Below, one piece after another: positions 32,888-41,932 of a DNA stretch of 43,752 nt. Both the position numbers and the translations under genes were made by a program. Within the stretch, counting starts at the first letter, position 1. Every line of letters starts with the position of its first letter. Source of the stretch: Ruegeria atlantica (GTDB lineage: Bacteria; Pseudomonadota; Alphaproteobacteria; Rhodobacterales; Rhodobacteraceae); contig WQBJ01000030.1 in NCBI GenBank assembly GCA_013032095.1, positions 1 to 43,752 of the forward strand, read 5' to 3'. The notes beneath the pieces were generated by a model that ran no database searches, had not been told where the DNA came from, and worked only from the letters and a program-made list of their open reading frames with translations.

Positions 32888-33373
32888 TTAGTCGGCTTCT
32901 TCCATCTTGGTGGCGTTCAGTTGAGCAAACAACTCAGGACCGACGCGGTCATAGAGGTCCAATTGCGTTTCGAGGAAATCAATGTGGCCTTCTTCGTCTG
33001 ACATCAGACTTTCGAACAGACCCATGGAAACATAGTCACCTGCGGCTTTGCACACATCTCGTGCTTCCTTGTAGAGGGCACGGGCGCTTCGCTCAGCAGC
33101 CAAATCACATTCCAGAGTTTCACGCGGGTTCTCGCCAATCTTTAGCGGGTCCAGTTTTTGCAGGTTGGGATGGCCTTCAAGAAAAATGATCCGCTCGATC
33201 AACTTGTCGGCGTGCTCCATCTCTTCGATGGACTCTTCCCGACTTTTTTTGGCCATGCTCCCAAGTCCCCAGTCATCCTGGAGGCGGTAGTGAAGCCAGT
33301 ATTGGCTGACGGCCGTTAATTCGTGCCGAAGCGCTTTGTTCAGATAGTCGAGTACTTTTTTGTCACCCTTCAT
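32888..33373 (-). CDS. bfr: Bacterioferritin
   Basis: Iron-storage subunit of 161 residues, the standard length, forming a 24-mer with haem at two-fold interfaces. All ferroxidase ligands are at their usual numbers: E18, E51, H54, E94, E127 and H130. The haem-ligand methionine M52 is present (EEMEHAD). AGGGAG precedes the ATG at 33373. It is monocistronic; no bfd or fur-box-like sequence was identified in the upstream region. Confidence 0.95.
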   Translation of the reverse strand: MKGDKKVLDYLNKALRHELTAVSQYWLHYRLQDDWGLGSMAKKSREESIEEMEHADKLIERIIFLEGHPNLQKLDPLKIGENPRETLECDLAAERSARALYKEARDVCKAAGDYVSMGLFESLMSDEEGHIDFLETQLDLYDRVGPELFAQLNATKMEEAD

Positions 33374-33604
33374 AACTGGTCTCCCTGGCTGCATGATCGT
33401 CTTGCTTGGACGGAGTTTTCGGTGGTTGATCTTAACATTTTTTAGAATAGCTCCAAAATCTGCAGATTGCCCTTTACCTTCAGCTAACTGGCCGAAATCC
33501 CGACGATTCTTATTAGATTTAATCAGGGATTTGGCAAAGCATGATCGTATTAGCTTCAGGTCCGAGATTGGCCCGATCCCGGGGCCGTGCTGACCGCATC
33601 TATC

Positions 33605-33680
33605 GGGCTTTCACTTTCTTCGGATCATGTTGGCAACTTCGATCCCATCCAAGGTGGCAGACGCAGATCAGAAAGACTTG
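33605..33680 (-). pseudogene. Relic of an IS6-type transposase C-terminus
   Basis: On the minus strand the frame reads SF*SASATLDGIEVANMIRRK followed by a stop. It matches FASAAATLVGIEVANMIRKGQL of the transposase copy at 37234-37723, with an internal stop and truncation after the RRK. The surrounding 33374-33819 holds no other recognisable gene. Confidence 0.65.
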
Positions 33681-33819
33681 ACCCCGCACATGTGCCGGAC
33701 ACGCAGATTTATGAAACGGTGATCCTGTACGAAAACTATTCAACGAGAACAAACGTCAGATTACGCATGCTCGTCAACTAAACCCCAAAGTTTGCGACAC
33801 ATGCCTTCTGATCGACCTT

Positions 33820-33951
33820 TTAGGATAACGCATTGCGATGCCGACGGAGAACCCCCGCGTACTGCAATTCCCGAACCACATGGCGCCCGAGAACACCGGT
33901 GCCACCCAGAATAAGCGCCATTTTCCCGTTGTTCGGTGTGGTCACATCCAC
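33820..33951 (-). pseudogene. Fragment of a NAD(P)-binding epimerase-like protein
   Basis: A GTG-initiated frame of 43 residues carries the Rossmann motif ALILGGTGVLGRHVVRELQ and then leaves the family after a frameshift. The adjacent frame continues RGFSVGIAMRYPKRS, as expected for an NAD-dependent epimerase or NmrA-like N terminus. The rest of the gene is missing; the IS6 relic about 140 bases further on suggests an insertion and deletion event. Confidence 0.65.
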
Positions 33952-33980
33952 CTCTTACTGAGGCAAGTCCGTGGCAAGTT

Positions 33981-34745
33981 TCAATTGTCTTTCTTTTGAG
34001 ATTTGGGAAGAAGATCGATGGGTAGCGGAAATACGACCGTCGTTGTGCCGTCAGTTGCAATATCATTAAGGGCGTTGAAATAACGCAACTGCATGGAGTT
34101 CGGCTGTGTCGCCAGCAATTTGCCAGCCTCCACCAGTTTCGATGCAGCCTGAAATTCACCCTGCGCGTTGATGACACGCGCCCGGCGCAGGCGTTCTGCC
34201 TCGGCCTGTTTGGCAATGGCACGTACCATGCTTTCGTCGATATCCACGTGCTTGATCTCGACATTCGCGACCTTGATGCCCCAGGCATCCGTCTGGCGGT
34301 CCAAAATCTCCTGAATGTCTGCGTTGAGCTTGTCGCGTTCGGCCAGCATCTCGTCCAACTCATGTTTGCCCAGAACCGAGCGTAGCGTTGTCTGGGCCAG
34401 TTGACTGACCGCGGCCCTGAAATCGGCCACGTTGATAATGGCGCGCTGCGGATCCACGATGCGGAAGTAGATTACTGCATTCACTTTGACCGATACATTA
34501 TCCCGGCTGATTACATCCTGGCTGGGTACATCTTCGACGAACATCCGCAAATCGGTGCGCACAAGCTGCTGCACCACCGGAATGATCAGAACGAACCCAG
34601 GCCCCGTGACCCTTGTGAACCGCCCCAGCGTGAACAACACCCCCCGCTCATATTCCCGGAAGATATAGATAGCCGCTTGCAGGAACAGGAACACCAGCAC
34701 CATCAGGATGAGATAGGCGATCCATTCAAACTGGAATGCTTCCAT
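33981..34745 (-). CDS. Slipin/stomatin-like SPFH-domain membrane protein
   Basis: A 254-residue membrane-anchored scaffold. One N-terminal hydrophobic segment (AYLILMVLVFLFLQAAIYIF) is followed by the SPFH core REYERGVLFTLGRFTRVTGPGFVLIIPVVQQLVRTDLRM and a helical stretch rich in Ala and Glu (MVRAIAKQAEAERLRRARVINAQGEFQAASKLVEAG). The ATG at 34745 shares a base with the TGA of nfeD, and an ATG at 34748 is also possible. Pairing with NfeD is typical of the stomatin-operon partner protease system that tends membrane microdomains. Confidence 0.92.
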   Translation of the reverse strand: MEAFQFEWIAYLILMVLVFLFLQAAIYIFREYERGVLFTLGRFTRVTGPGFVLIIPVVQQLVRTDLRMFVEDVPSQDVISRDNVSVKVNAVIYFRIVDPQRAIINVADFRAAVSQLAQTTLRSVLGKHELDEMLAERDKLNADIQEILDRQTDAWGIKVANVEIKHVDIDESMVRAIAKQAEAERLRRARVINAQGEFQAASKLVEAGKLLATQPNSMQLRYFNALNDIATDGTTTVVFPLPIDLLPKSQKKDN

Positions 34746-36178
34746 CATCGTACTCCTTCGCGAGCCTCTGATTTCTTGCCGGTCGATGACCCGACGCGCA
34801 GCGTGAGACCGTTGATACCCAGAACGTATACCATTTGCCCAGGCCGCAGGTCGGTTAGGCCTCGGGCCTGCCACCGTTCACCTTCGACCCAGACAAACCC
34901 GGCTCCGCCAGACCAGTCGAGCACACGAGCCTTTGCCCCCAGCATCCGGTTCGCCCCCGACACCGGTGCTCGCCGATAGGTGCGAATTGTGTAGCCCAAA
35001 AGCACAGCCAGGATTGAGGCGCTGACCAGTGCCAAGACTCCGATCAGCCACCACGAAACGCGATAAGCTTCGACATCTGTATCCACAAGCATCGCAGCCC
35101 CCAGCGAGAAGGCGACTATTCCGCCAAGTCCCAGAACCCCGAAACTTGGAGAAAAGGCTTCGGCAACCAAGAACGCTACCCCGAGGCCGATCAGCGCCAG
35201 CCCGGCATAATCGAGCGGCAACTGATTGAGCGCATAAAGCCCAAGTGTAAGGCAAATGGCACCGACGACACCGGGAACAATCGCGCCGGGATTCCAGAAC
35301 TCAAAGATCAGGCCGTAAACGCCAAGCATCATAAGCACCAGTGCCACATTCGGGTTTGACAGAATGCTGAGAATTCGGGTGACTGTCCCCATCTCGATCC
35401 GCTCCACAGGCAGGTCAGAGATTTCAAGCGTTATTCGAGCCTCACCCATCATTACACTGCGACCATCCACATCACGCAATAGCGCGGTAAGATCCGAAGC
35501 CATCAGGTCGATAACGTTCAGTTCCAGGGCCTGCGCCGCGGACAAACTTTCGGCCTGCCGCACCGCGCTCTCAGCCCAGTCCGCGTTTCGCCCGTGCAAT
35601 TCCGCCAGACTGCGGATTAGGGCAGCGGCGTCATTTGTCGCCTTGGCCGACATAGCATCCTTGGGCGCCAGCGGGTCATCGGACGCGTCACCATTAGCTT
35701 CCCCATTCTTTTCGTCCGTTGAATCGGGCGGCTGCCCAGGCAATCCATCGGGCAAACCGCCAATCGCTACCGGAGTGGCCGCGCCAAGATTGGTTCCCGG
35801 TGCCATCGCGGCGATATGACTGGCATACAGGATGTAGGTTCCCGCACTTGCTGCGTGGGCACCGGGCGGAGCAACATAAGTAATAACCGGAACTGGCGCC
35901 AAGAGAATCTCGGAAATGATCTCTCGCATTGCATCGGCCAGCCCACCGGGAGTGTTTAGTTGAAAGACGACTGCAGCGGTGTTTTGATTACGCGACTGCT
36001 CAATCACACGTGAAACATGGTGCACGGTTGCCGGTCCAATTGGGCCTTCGATCACCGTGTACAGCACCCTGTTTTCGATTGCCTCCGCCGTGTCGGCCTG
36101 GCCGTTTGACCGGTCTGCTGCCAGACTGGCCAGGATGATGAGGCAAAGGAGGCGTAACCTTTGCTTCACAAGCTCCAT
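34745..36178 (-). CDS. NfeD-family membrane serine protease (ClpP-like, slipin partner)
   Basis: A long-form NfeD (477 residues): signal or anchor segment, ClpP-like protease domain, several membrane helices (about 280-400) and a C-terminal OB-fold (LGAKARVLDWSGGAGFVWVEGERWQA). The catalytic serine is S111 in GAHAASAGTYI and the lysine K179 in SAKATNDAAALIRSLAELHGRN, as in the archaeal stomatin-cleaving protease. Between them, residues about 140-175 form a Pro/Gly/Asp-rich, low-complexity loop. The ATG at 36178 has GGAG upstream. It is co-transcribed with the slipin gene. Confidence 0.92.
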   Translation of the reverse strand: MELVKQRLRLLCLIILASLAADRSNGQADTAEAIENRVLYTVIEGPIGPATVHHVSRVIEQSRNQNTAAVVFQLNTPGGLADAMREIISEILLAPVPVITYVAPPGAHAASAGTYILYASHIAAMAPGTNLGAATPVAIGGLPDGLPGQPPDSTDEKNGEANGDASDDPLAPKDAMSAKATNDAAALIRSLAELHGRNADWAESAVRQAESLSAAQALELNVIDLMASDLTALLRDVDGRSVMMGEARITLEISDLPVERIEMGTVTRILSILSNPNVALVLMMLGVYGLIFEFWNPGAIVPGVVGAICLTLGLYALNQLPLDYAGLALIGLGVAFLVAEAFSPSFGVLGLGGIVAFSLGAAMLVDTDVEAYRVSWWLIGVLALVSASILAVLLGYTIRTYRRAPVSGANRMLGAKARVLDWSGGAGFVWVEGERWQARGLTDLRPGQMVYVLGINGLTLRVGSSTGKKSEAREGVR

Positions 36179-36369
36179 ATTCGCTTCTCCACTACACAAC
36201 GTAGAACGATCCGCCGAATGCTCAAATTGTGGAAAAAGCCGGGTCAGATCTGGGTGTGGCTTTTGCCACCAAGATATCGTCTTGCGCTTTCCGGCTCACA
36301 CCTTCGCAGAAGACCGTCATCTTTTGCTCCGCGGCTCAATTGTCCACCTGTTCCAGTGAACTCGTGAAC

Positions 36370-37205
36370 ACTATCCAACGAACTCGTTGGGTTCATGGCT
36401 CTTGGATCTGTTCGGACGTTTGATGAATATGGTGCGATGTTCCAGCCAGTTTTCCCGGGCTTTTCGGGCGCAGGCCGCAAGATCCGTGTTGCAAACAGTG
36501 GCAGCAGATAATGTGCCGACAAGCAGGACCCGGTCAGCATGAACACAACAACAGCGCCAAGCGAAAAGGCCATCTCGCCTTCCTGACCTTCCAGAATGAG
36601 CATTGGGATAAAGGTGGAAACCGTCGTGATCGAGGCCACTGCCAACGGCACAAAGAACTGCCCCCCGCGTGAGTTGCCGCCTCTTTAGGAGATTTCCCAA
36701 GTTTAAGCTGTTTCCAAATTTCTTCGACCACAACCAGACGGCTATCCACCAGAAGTCCCAGCGAAACGATCGCGGCTGCAATCGAGATTTTCTCAAGGTC
36801 CACCCCCCATCGAACCATCACGATCAATGAGAACGTAACGGCAAACGGAACGATGCTTTCGATTACCAAAGCGGGGCGCAGACCAAGAAAAAGGAAAATA
36901 ACCAGAAACACGACGGCAAGGGTCTGGCCTACATTCACGAGCGCTTCGTTGATCGTCTGTGTTGCGACTTATTCCTGAAACGTCGAAAACTCGAACGAGA
37001 TTCCGATGGGGGCTTTTGTTCAAAGCCTGAGACTACTTCTTTTAGAAGGGCACCGAAGTCAGATCGCCATTGACCTCAAGTGAAACTTCCCATCCGCTCG
37101 AAGAAAATGAGCCGGCTGTCGTGATGATATTTTGAGTTCTGAGATCAGCAACAATCTTATCGACGGCTGGACCGGTGGCGAATCTATTGCGAAATTTTGA
37201 ACGCA
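36370..37205 (-). pseudogene. Broken RND-type efflux transporter gene
   Basis: Pieces of an AcrB/HAE-like permease can be joined across at least three lesions. FRNRFATGPAVDKIVADLRTQN and LEVNGDLTDFGALLKEVVSGFEQK are periplasmic parts, then a frameshift, then APIGISFEFSTFQE, a TAA near 36970, then NEALVNVGQTLAVVFLVIFLFLGLRPALVIESIVPFAV and SIAAAIVSLGLLVDSRLVVVEEIWK. A further shift lies in the C run 36661-36666, after which VPLAVASITTVSTFIPMLILEGQEGEMAFSLGAVVV follows. The 5' side stops where the IS6-like copy begins, so insertion probably truncated it. It cannot make a working transporter. Confidence 0.82.
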
Positions 37206-37790
37206 ACGCGTTGTTTCCGCGAGCAGGTCTGACTTAGGCAGCCCGCTCCGCGAACTGTTTGAAAGGGCAGATTCCGTGCGAGAGTTGTCCCTTACGGATC
37301 ATGTTAGCCACTTCGATCCCCACCAGCGTCGCTGCTGCTGAAGCAAAGGCTTTGAAGCCCAACATCGGTCGAGTACATTTTTTAATGAGGCGGTGATCCT
37401 GTTCGACGAGATTATTAGGTATTTTCACGTAATCATCTCGATTGGGATTGGACAGCCAAAGTTCCTCAACATCTCGCTAACAGCTTCTATACCAGCTGTG
37501 TTCGCACCACTTTGGTGATGACTATCTTTCGTGGAAGACCATTGCATTCCAGCATTCGGGCGAAGAACTTCGTGGCCGCAGGTTCATGCCGACGTCGTGA
37601 AAGCATGAAATCCAATGTTTTTCCGTGTTTGTCGACGGCTCGGTAGAAATAGACCCACGCGCCTTTCACCTTGATGTGAGTCTCATCCATTCGCCGCACA
37701 GGCGCGAACATCACGACGGTCAATGGTCAAAAGATTGCGACAGAACCCCACCGAAGCAGCAAACCTGTTCCAAATTTCGCGACAATACCG
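37179..37790 (-). mobile_element. Degenerate IS6-family-like insertion sequence
   Basis: The limits are suggested by related ends: ATTGCGAAATTTTGAAC at the left and, on the other strand at the right, TCGCGAAATTTGGAAC. The core CGAAATTT-GAAC is shared in inverted orientation, so these may be terminal inverted repeats. About 610 bases remain against roughly 800 for intact family members, because the transposase N-terminus is missing. Confidence 0.55.
37234..37723 (-). pseudogene. IS6-family transposase, N-terminally truncated with two frameshifts
   Basis: The DDE transposase can be read in three frames: VRRMDETHIKVKGAWVYFYRAVDKHGKTLDFMLSRRR (first Asp, DE), then after a shift near 37505-37515 SGANTAGIEAVSEMLRNFG, then after a second shift near 37425-37430 VKIPNNLVEQDHRLIKKCTRPMLGFKAFASAAATLVGIEVANMIRKGQL. 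The N-terminal helix-turn-helix is absent. It is not functional without outside help. Confidence 0.8.
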
Positions 37791-37805
37791 TGCGACATCT
37801 ACCTC

Positions 37806-38732
37806 TTAGGTCAAACTGGACGACAAAGTAGCCCCCGCCCAGTTGCCGCTTTGAACCAAATCGGCAACGACCTCTTGAATAGTTTCTTCAACGGCTTGCT
37901 GCGCACGGCTCGGCGTGCCGGAACGTTTTAGAATTGCCCCTCTGCGCAGTTCTGATCTGGCGAAGTTTGCATATGTTAACGAGCCCTCAGATAACTCCTT
38001 TGTCACAGCATGCAGTGGCAGCACTGAATTGCCAAAACCCTTGGCCACCAAGTTTTTTATATTGCGATAGGAATCGATCTCCATCGCCACATTTACCTCG
38101 ATTTTTCTTGATCTGGCAGCTGACTCGACCAGATCGCGGAGCCCATGGCCTTTTGATGGAAGAATGACCGGCGCCTCACAGAGGCAACGAAGGGAAACAT
38201 CTTTTGCGATCGGTCTGTCCGGTGGCTGTATCAAGACTAGTTCTTCTTCGACGAGAACGTCTGCATTCGTCTGACCACCCGCAGAAGTATTGTAAAGAAC
38301 AGCCAGGTCCACGCGGCCTTCCTCAAGCCACTCGGTGACGAAACCGCTCATTGCATCTGCGATGTTCAGAGTAATCCGAGGGTATTTTTCCATCAGCGCG
38401 TCAATAAGTGGCAAGGTTAGAATTTCGCTGATCGTGGCCGACAGTCCCAGTCGAACGGCGCCACCTGGTGATTTGTCCAGATTGCGAATTTCGTCTTCAG
38501 TTCGCTCTAATTCATTGAGGATACTGCGTGCTCTTGATCTGAGAATCTCGCCAGCTTCCGTTGGTTCAACGCCATCGGCCTTTCGAACAAGCAATGTTGT
38601 ATCGAGCCGTTCCTCCATGTTGCGTAGGTGCAGTGATAGAGCCGGTTGGGCGACGTTCAACGTACGTGATGCAGCGGTTAAAGAACCCTGTTCTACGATT
38701 TCCAAAAAGTATCGAAGTTGTCGTATGTCCAC
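37806..38732 (-). CDS. LysR-family regulator of the itaconate-type operon
   Basis: A 308-residue LysR protein starting at the GTG at 38732 (MDIRQLRYFLEIVEQGSLTAASRTLNVAQPALSLHLRNMEERLDTTLLVRKADGVEPTEAG); a TTG at 38747 is possible. The effector domain begins near GAVRLGLSATISEILTLPLIDAL. It is divergent from the acyl-CoA dehydrogenase gene. The family's usual habit and this position make it the probable activator of the four-gene operon. LysR regulators also accompany itaconate genes in Pseudomonas and Yersinia. Confidence 0.85.
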   Translation of the reverse strand: MDIRQLRYFLEIVEQGSLTAASRTLNVAQPALSLHLRNMEERLDTTLLVRKADGVEPTEAGEILRSRARSILNELERTEDEIRNLDKSPGGAVRLGLSATISEILTLPLIDALMEKYPRITLNIADAMSGFVTEWLEEGRVDLAVLYNTSAGGQTNADVLVEEELVLIQPPDRPIAKDVSLRCLCEAPVILPSKGHGLRDLVESAARSRKIEVNVAMEIDSYRNIKNLVAKGFGNSVLPLHAVTKELSEGSLTYANFARSELRRGAILKRSGTPSRAQQAVEETIQEVVADLVQSGNWAGATLSSSLT

Positions 38733-38839
38733 TTCAGCCCCATACAATTATTATATGGAAATTATCACAATCATATATTTGTGCAATGACGGCGATTTGA
38801 TTTAGGGAAATGCAAAAGCAATGAAGCCCGAGGGTAGCC
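38733..38839. promoter_or_regulatory. Divergent LysR / acyl-CoA dehydrogenase promoter region
   Basis: An AT-rich stretch with an inverted repeat TATATG (38752-38757) and CATATA (38772-38777), 14 bases apart, the scale of a LysR recognition site. GAGGG lies five bases before the ATG at 38840. Confidence 0.45.
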
Positions 38840-40000
38840 ATGAACTTCTTTTCAGACGACTATCAGGACATCCGGGACGGCGTGCAGGCGCTCTGTGCCC
38901 AATTTCCGGCGGAATACCACCGCAAAGTGGATGAGGAAAAAGCCTATCCGGAAGAATTCGTGGACGCTTTGACCCAAGAGGGTTGGATGGCAGCGTTGAT
39001 CCCGGAAGAATATGGCGGCTCTGGTCTGGGGCTGGCAGAAGCCTCGGTGATCATGGAAGAGATTAACCGTGCTGGAGGCAACTCGGGGGCCTGTCACGGG
39101 CAGATGTACAATATGAATACGCTGGTGCGGCATGGTTCGGAAGAACAGCGCCAGAAGTACCTTCCTCTGATTGCAGAAGGTAAATTGCGCATTCAGTCTA
39201 TGGGCGTGACTGAACCCACCACCGGCACCGATACCACCAAAATCAAAACCACGGCGGTCAAAAAAGATGGTCGCTATGTGATCAATGGCCAAAAGGTCTG
39301 GATCAGCCGCGTACAACATTCCGATTTCATGATCCTGCTGGCCCGAACCACTCCGCTGGCCGAGGTCAAAAAGAAGTCCGAAGGCTTGTCGATTTTTCTC
39401 GTAGACATCAAAGACGCGATGGCATCCGGCATGGAGGTCAAACCTATCGCCAATATGGTCAATCACGAGACCAATGAGCTTTTCTTCGACAACTTGGATA
39501 TCCCGGAAGAGAACCTGATCGGCGAGGAGGGCAAAGGGTTCAAATATATCATGACAGGCCTTAATGCCGAGCGAACGCTGATCGCGGCCGAGTGCATCGG
39601 CGACGGGTATTGGTTCACGGACAAGGTCACGGAATATGTGAGCAACCGCGAGGTCTTTGGAAGGCCGATCGGGCAAAACCAGGGCGTGCAATTCCCAATC
39701 GCCGAAGCCTTCATCGAAGTCGAGGCGGCCAATCTCATGCGTTGGAAAGCCTGCGCGCTGTACGATGCGGGCAAACCCTGCGGCGCCGAGGCGAACATGT
39801 CCAAATATCTTGCGGCAAAAGCCTCCTGGGAAGCTGCCAACGCCTGCCTTCAATTCCACGGCGGTTTTGGTTTCGCCAATGAATATGACGTCGAACGGAA
39901 GTTCCGTGAAACTCGGCTGTATCAGGTGGCCCCTATCTCGACCAACCTGATCCTGTCTTTTGTTGCCGAGCACATTCTTGGAATGCCGAGGTCGTTTTGA
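38840..40000 (+). CDS. Acyl-CoA dehydrogenase with helix-G catalytic glutamate
   Basis: A flavoenzyme of 386 residues that introduces a double bond alpha-beta to a CoA thioester. GVTEPTTGTDTTKIKTTA (about 122-139) and VINGQKVWISR (147-157) are the FAD-contact motifs, and QFHGGFGFANEYDVERKFRE marks the C-terminal domain. The place of the usual base (Glu of YEGT in MCAD) reads LYQVAPIS, while E244 in GLNAERTLIAAE aligns with the base of isovaleryl-CoA dehydrogenase, so the latter mechanism is likely. It is first in an operon with itaconate-pathway genes; an acyl-CoA dehydrogenase also sits in the Pseudomonas itaconate cluster. A methylsuccinyl-CoA-type or branched substrate is plausible (inference). 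Confidence 0.87.
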   Translation: MNFFSDDYQDIRDGVQALCAQFPAEYHRKVDEEKAYPEEFVDALTQEGWMAALIPEEYGGSGLGLAEASVIMEEINRAGGNSGACHGQMYNMNTLVRHGSEEQRQKYLPLIAEGKLRIQSMGVTEPTTGTDTTKIKTTAVKKDGRYVINGQKVWISRVQHSDFMILLARTTPLAEVKKKSEGLSIFLVDIKDAMASGMEVKPIANMVNHETNELFFDNLDIPEENLIGEEGKGFKYIMTGLNAERTLIAAECIGDGYWFTDKVTEYVSNREVFGRPIGQNQGVQFPIAEAFIEVEAANLMRWKACALYDAGKPCGAEANMSKYLAAKASWEAANACLQFHGGFGFANEYDVERKFRETRLYQVAPISTNLILSFVAEHILGMPRSF

Positions 40001-41094
40001 TGCTGCCGCTGGAGGGACTCACCGTCGTAGCTATCGAACAGGCCGTAGCAGCCCCGTTCGCATCATGTCGACTGGCGGATGCCGGAGCGCGGGTGATCAA
40101 AGTCGAGCGACCTGAGGGCGATTTCGCCCGCGGCTATGATGACGTTGCTTCGGGACAATCGAGTTACTTTGTCTGGCTGAACCGGGGTAAGGAGTCGGTA
40201 ACGCTGGACCTTTCTTCGGAAGAAGGCAAATCCGAACTGGAAAAGCTTGTTTCCGGTGCAGACGTTCTCATCCAGAACCTCAAACCTGGCGCCATGGCGA
40301 AACTTGGATTTTCCGTCAAACGCCTGCGGAAAGATAATCCGCGGCTTATCACCTGTTCCATATCTGGTTTCGGCGAAGACGGACCGATGGCGGATCGCAA
40401 GGCTTATGATCTGTTGATCCAAGCAGAAAGCGGGTTGTGTTCAATTACAGGTGGTCCGTCTGAGCCAGCACGCGTGGGGATTTCCATTGTCGATATTGCC
40501 ACCGGTGCAGCTGCGCATTCCGCGATCCTAGAAGCGCTGATCCGGCGTGGCGTCACCGGCGCCGGGGCCGAGATTTCGGTATCCATGTTTGACGTCGTGG
40601 CGGAATGGCTGACTGTACCGCTCCTGAACTACGAAGGTGGCAAGAGCCCCAAACGTATCGGTTTAGCGCATCCGTCGATTGCGCCGTACGGGGTGTTCTA
40701 TCCCAAGAGTGGCGCACCGGTTTTGATTTCCATCCAATCGGATCGGGAATGGATCAAACTTTGCTCTGAATTCATTGGCGACACCGCACTCGGCACAGAC
40801 CCTCGATTTGCGACAAACGTTGCGCGCGTCAGCAACCGTACCGAGGTAGACGCTCTGGTGAGCGAAGCATTTGCTCGCTACGACTCCCAAAAGGCGGTTG
40901 CATTGCTTTCAGAGGCAAATATCGCTCTTGCTTCAGTCAACGATATGGCCGGGCTTTCCACTCACCCACATTTGCAGCGGATCAGTGTGGCCAGCCCGAA
41001 TGGAATCGTCAGGTTTCCCGCTCCGGGGGCACGGTTCTTGGGTGAGGACCGCACATTTGGCGCTGTCCCGGCTCTTAAACCTGTTGGAGGCTGA
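40000..41094 (+). CDS. ict: Type III CoA-transferase (CaiB/BaiF), probable itaconate CoA-transferase
   Basis: A 364-residue transferase that moves CoA from a donor such as succinyl-CoA to a dicarboxylic acid. The catalytic aspartate is D137 in RKAYDLLIQAESGL; other family blocks are DAGARVIKVERPEGD (27-41), WLNRGKESVTLDL and TCSISGFGEDGPMADR. Its ATG shares a base with the TGA of the dehydrogenase gene (TGATG), so expression is coupled. The next two genes encode a hydratase and a citramalyl-CoA-type lyase, the exact set that turns itaconate or mesaconate into acetyl-CoA and pyruvate. Substrate assignment rests on that context. Confidence 0.82.
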   Translation: MLPLEGLTVVAIEQAVAAPFASCRLADAGARVIKVERPEGDFARGYDDVASGQSSYFVWLNRGKESVTLDLSSEEGKSELEKLVSGADVLIQNLKPGAMAKLGFSVKRLRKDNPRLITCSISGFGEDGPMADRKAYDLLIQAESGLCSITGGPSEPARVGISIVDIATGAAAHSAILEALIRRGVTGAGAEISVSMFDVVAEWLTVPLLNYEGGKSPKRIGLAHPSIAPYGVFYPKSGAPVLISIQSDREWIKLCSEFIGDTALGTDPRFATNVARVSNRTEVDALVSEAFARYDSQKAVALLSEANIALASVNDMAGLSTHPHLQRISVASPNGIVRFPAPGARFLGEDRTFGAVPALKPVGG

Positions 41095-41095
41095 T

Positions 41096-41932
41096 GTGGA
41101 AGTCGATATCCAATATCTTCAAAGCTGGATTGGTCGTGAAGAAACCGGTTTTGAAACTCTGTCCCCTTCGCTGGCGGCGCAGTTCGACGCCACGTTCAAC
41201 ATTCCCTCTGATACTGCTCCGCAAGACCGAGCTCCACTGCTCATACATTGGTGCTTAAATCAGCCCATTGCACCAATGTCAGAGCTCGGGCGCGACGGGC
41301 ATCCCGCGCTCGGGGGTTTCCTGCCTCCCGTTCCATTGCCGCGTAGAATGTGGGCTGGCGGTGCGGTCAAATTTCATGACAGCATCCACATAGGTGATAA
41401 AGTCGAACGTCACTCAGTGGTTTCGGATATTCAGCTGAAAAACGGACGAACCGGCGCGCTGTGTTTCGTCACGGTCAATCACGAGGTTTCGATAGCTGGA
41501 CGGGCCGTGCTTAGCGAGCGTCAGGATATCGTTTACCGAGATCTGCCCAAGGAAGGGCGGACCAAGGCGGTACCTGAACCGGCCATAATCGGCACCCATA
41601 GCAAGGTGATCACTCCACACCCAACGCTGCTTTTCCGCTATTCCGCGCTTACCTTCAACGGACATCGGATTCACTATGACAAACCGTTCTGCATCGACAC
41701 GGAAGGCTACCCCGGTCTCGTCGTGCACGGGCCAATGCAGGCCACGATGCTGTGCCTATACGCCGCCAATCTGAAGGGCGCACCGGCCAAGAGTTTCCGC
41801 TTCCGCAGTCATTCGCCTGTCTTCGATGACACTGATTTCACGTTAAACGCCGAGGCCACGGGCGATGGTATGAAACTTTGGACTGCAGCTATTGGCGGGC
41901 CAGTTGCAATGGAGGCGGTTGCGGCATGGTGA
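41096..41932 (+). CDS. ich: FAS1-like/MaoC-type dehydratase, probable itaconyl-CoA or mesaconyl-CoA hydratase
   Basis: A hotdog-fold hydratase of 278 residues that adds water to an unsaturated dicarboxylic acyl-CoA. The GTG at 41096 has GGAGG five bases upstream and lies one base after the previous stop. The HTD2-type catalytic block is FRYSALTFNGHRIHYD (180-195), and the core helix reads LVVHGPMQATMLCLYAANL. GGFLPPVPLPRRMWAGGAV is the N-terminal hotdog segment typical of mesaconyl-C4-CoA hydratases. Together with its neighbours it should form citramalyl-CoA. Confidence 0.82.
   Translation: MEVDIQYLQSWIGREETGFETLSPSLAAQFDATFNIPSDTAPQDRAPLLIHWCLNQPIAPMSELGRDGHPALGGFLPPVPLPRRMWAGGAVKFHDSIHIGDKVERHSVVSDIQLKNGRTGALCFVTVNHEVSIAGRAVLSERQDIVYRDLPKEGRTKAVPEPAIIGTHSKVITPHPTLLFRYSALTFNGHRIHYDKPFCIDTEGYPGLVVHGPMQATMLCLYAANLKGAPAKSFRFRSHSPVFDDTDFTLNAEATGDGMKLWTAAIGGPVAMEAVAAW

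Noticed and set aside
38852..39973. 373-codon minus-strand open frame opposite the acyl-CoA dehydrogenase
   Set aside because: Composition rich in His, Arg and Phe without motifs, fully overlapping a gene with clear FAD motifs and a ribosome site; it is a shadow frame.
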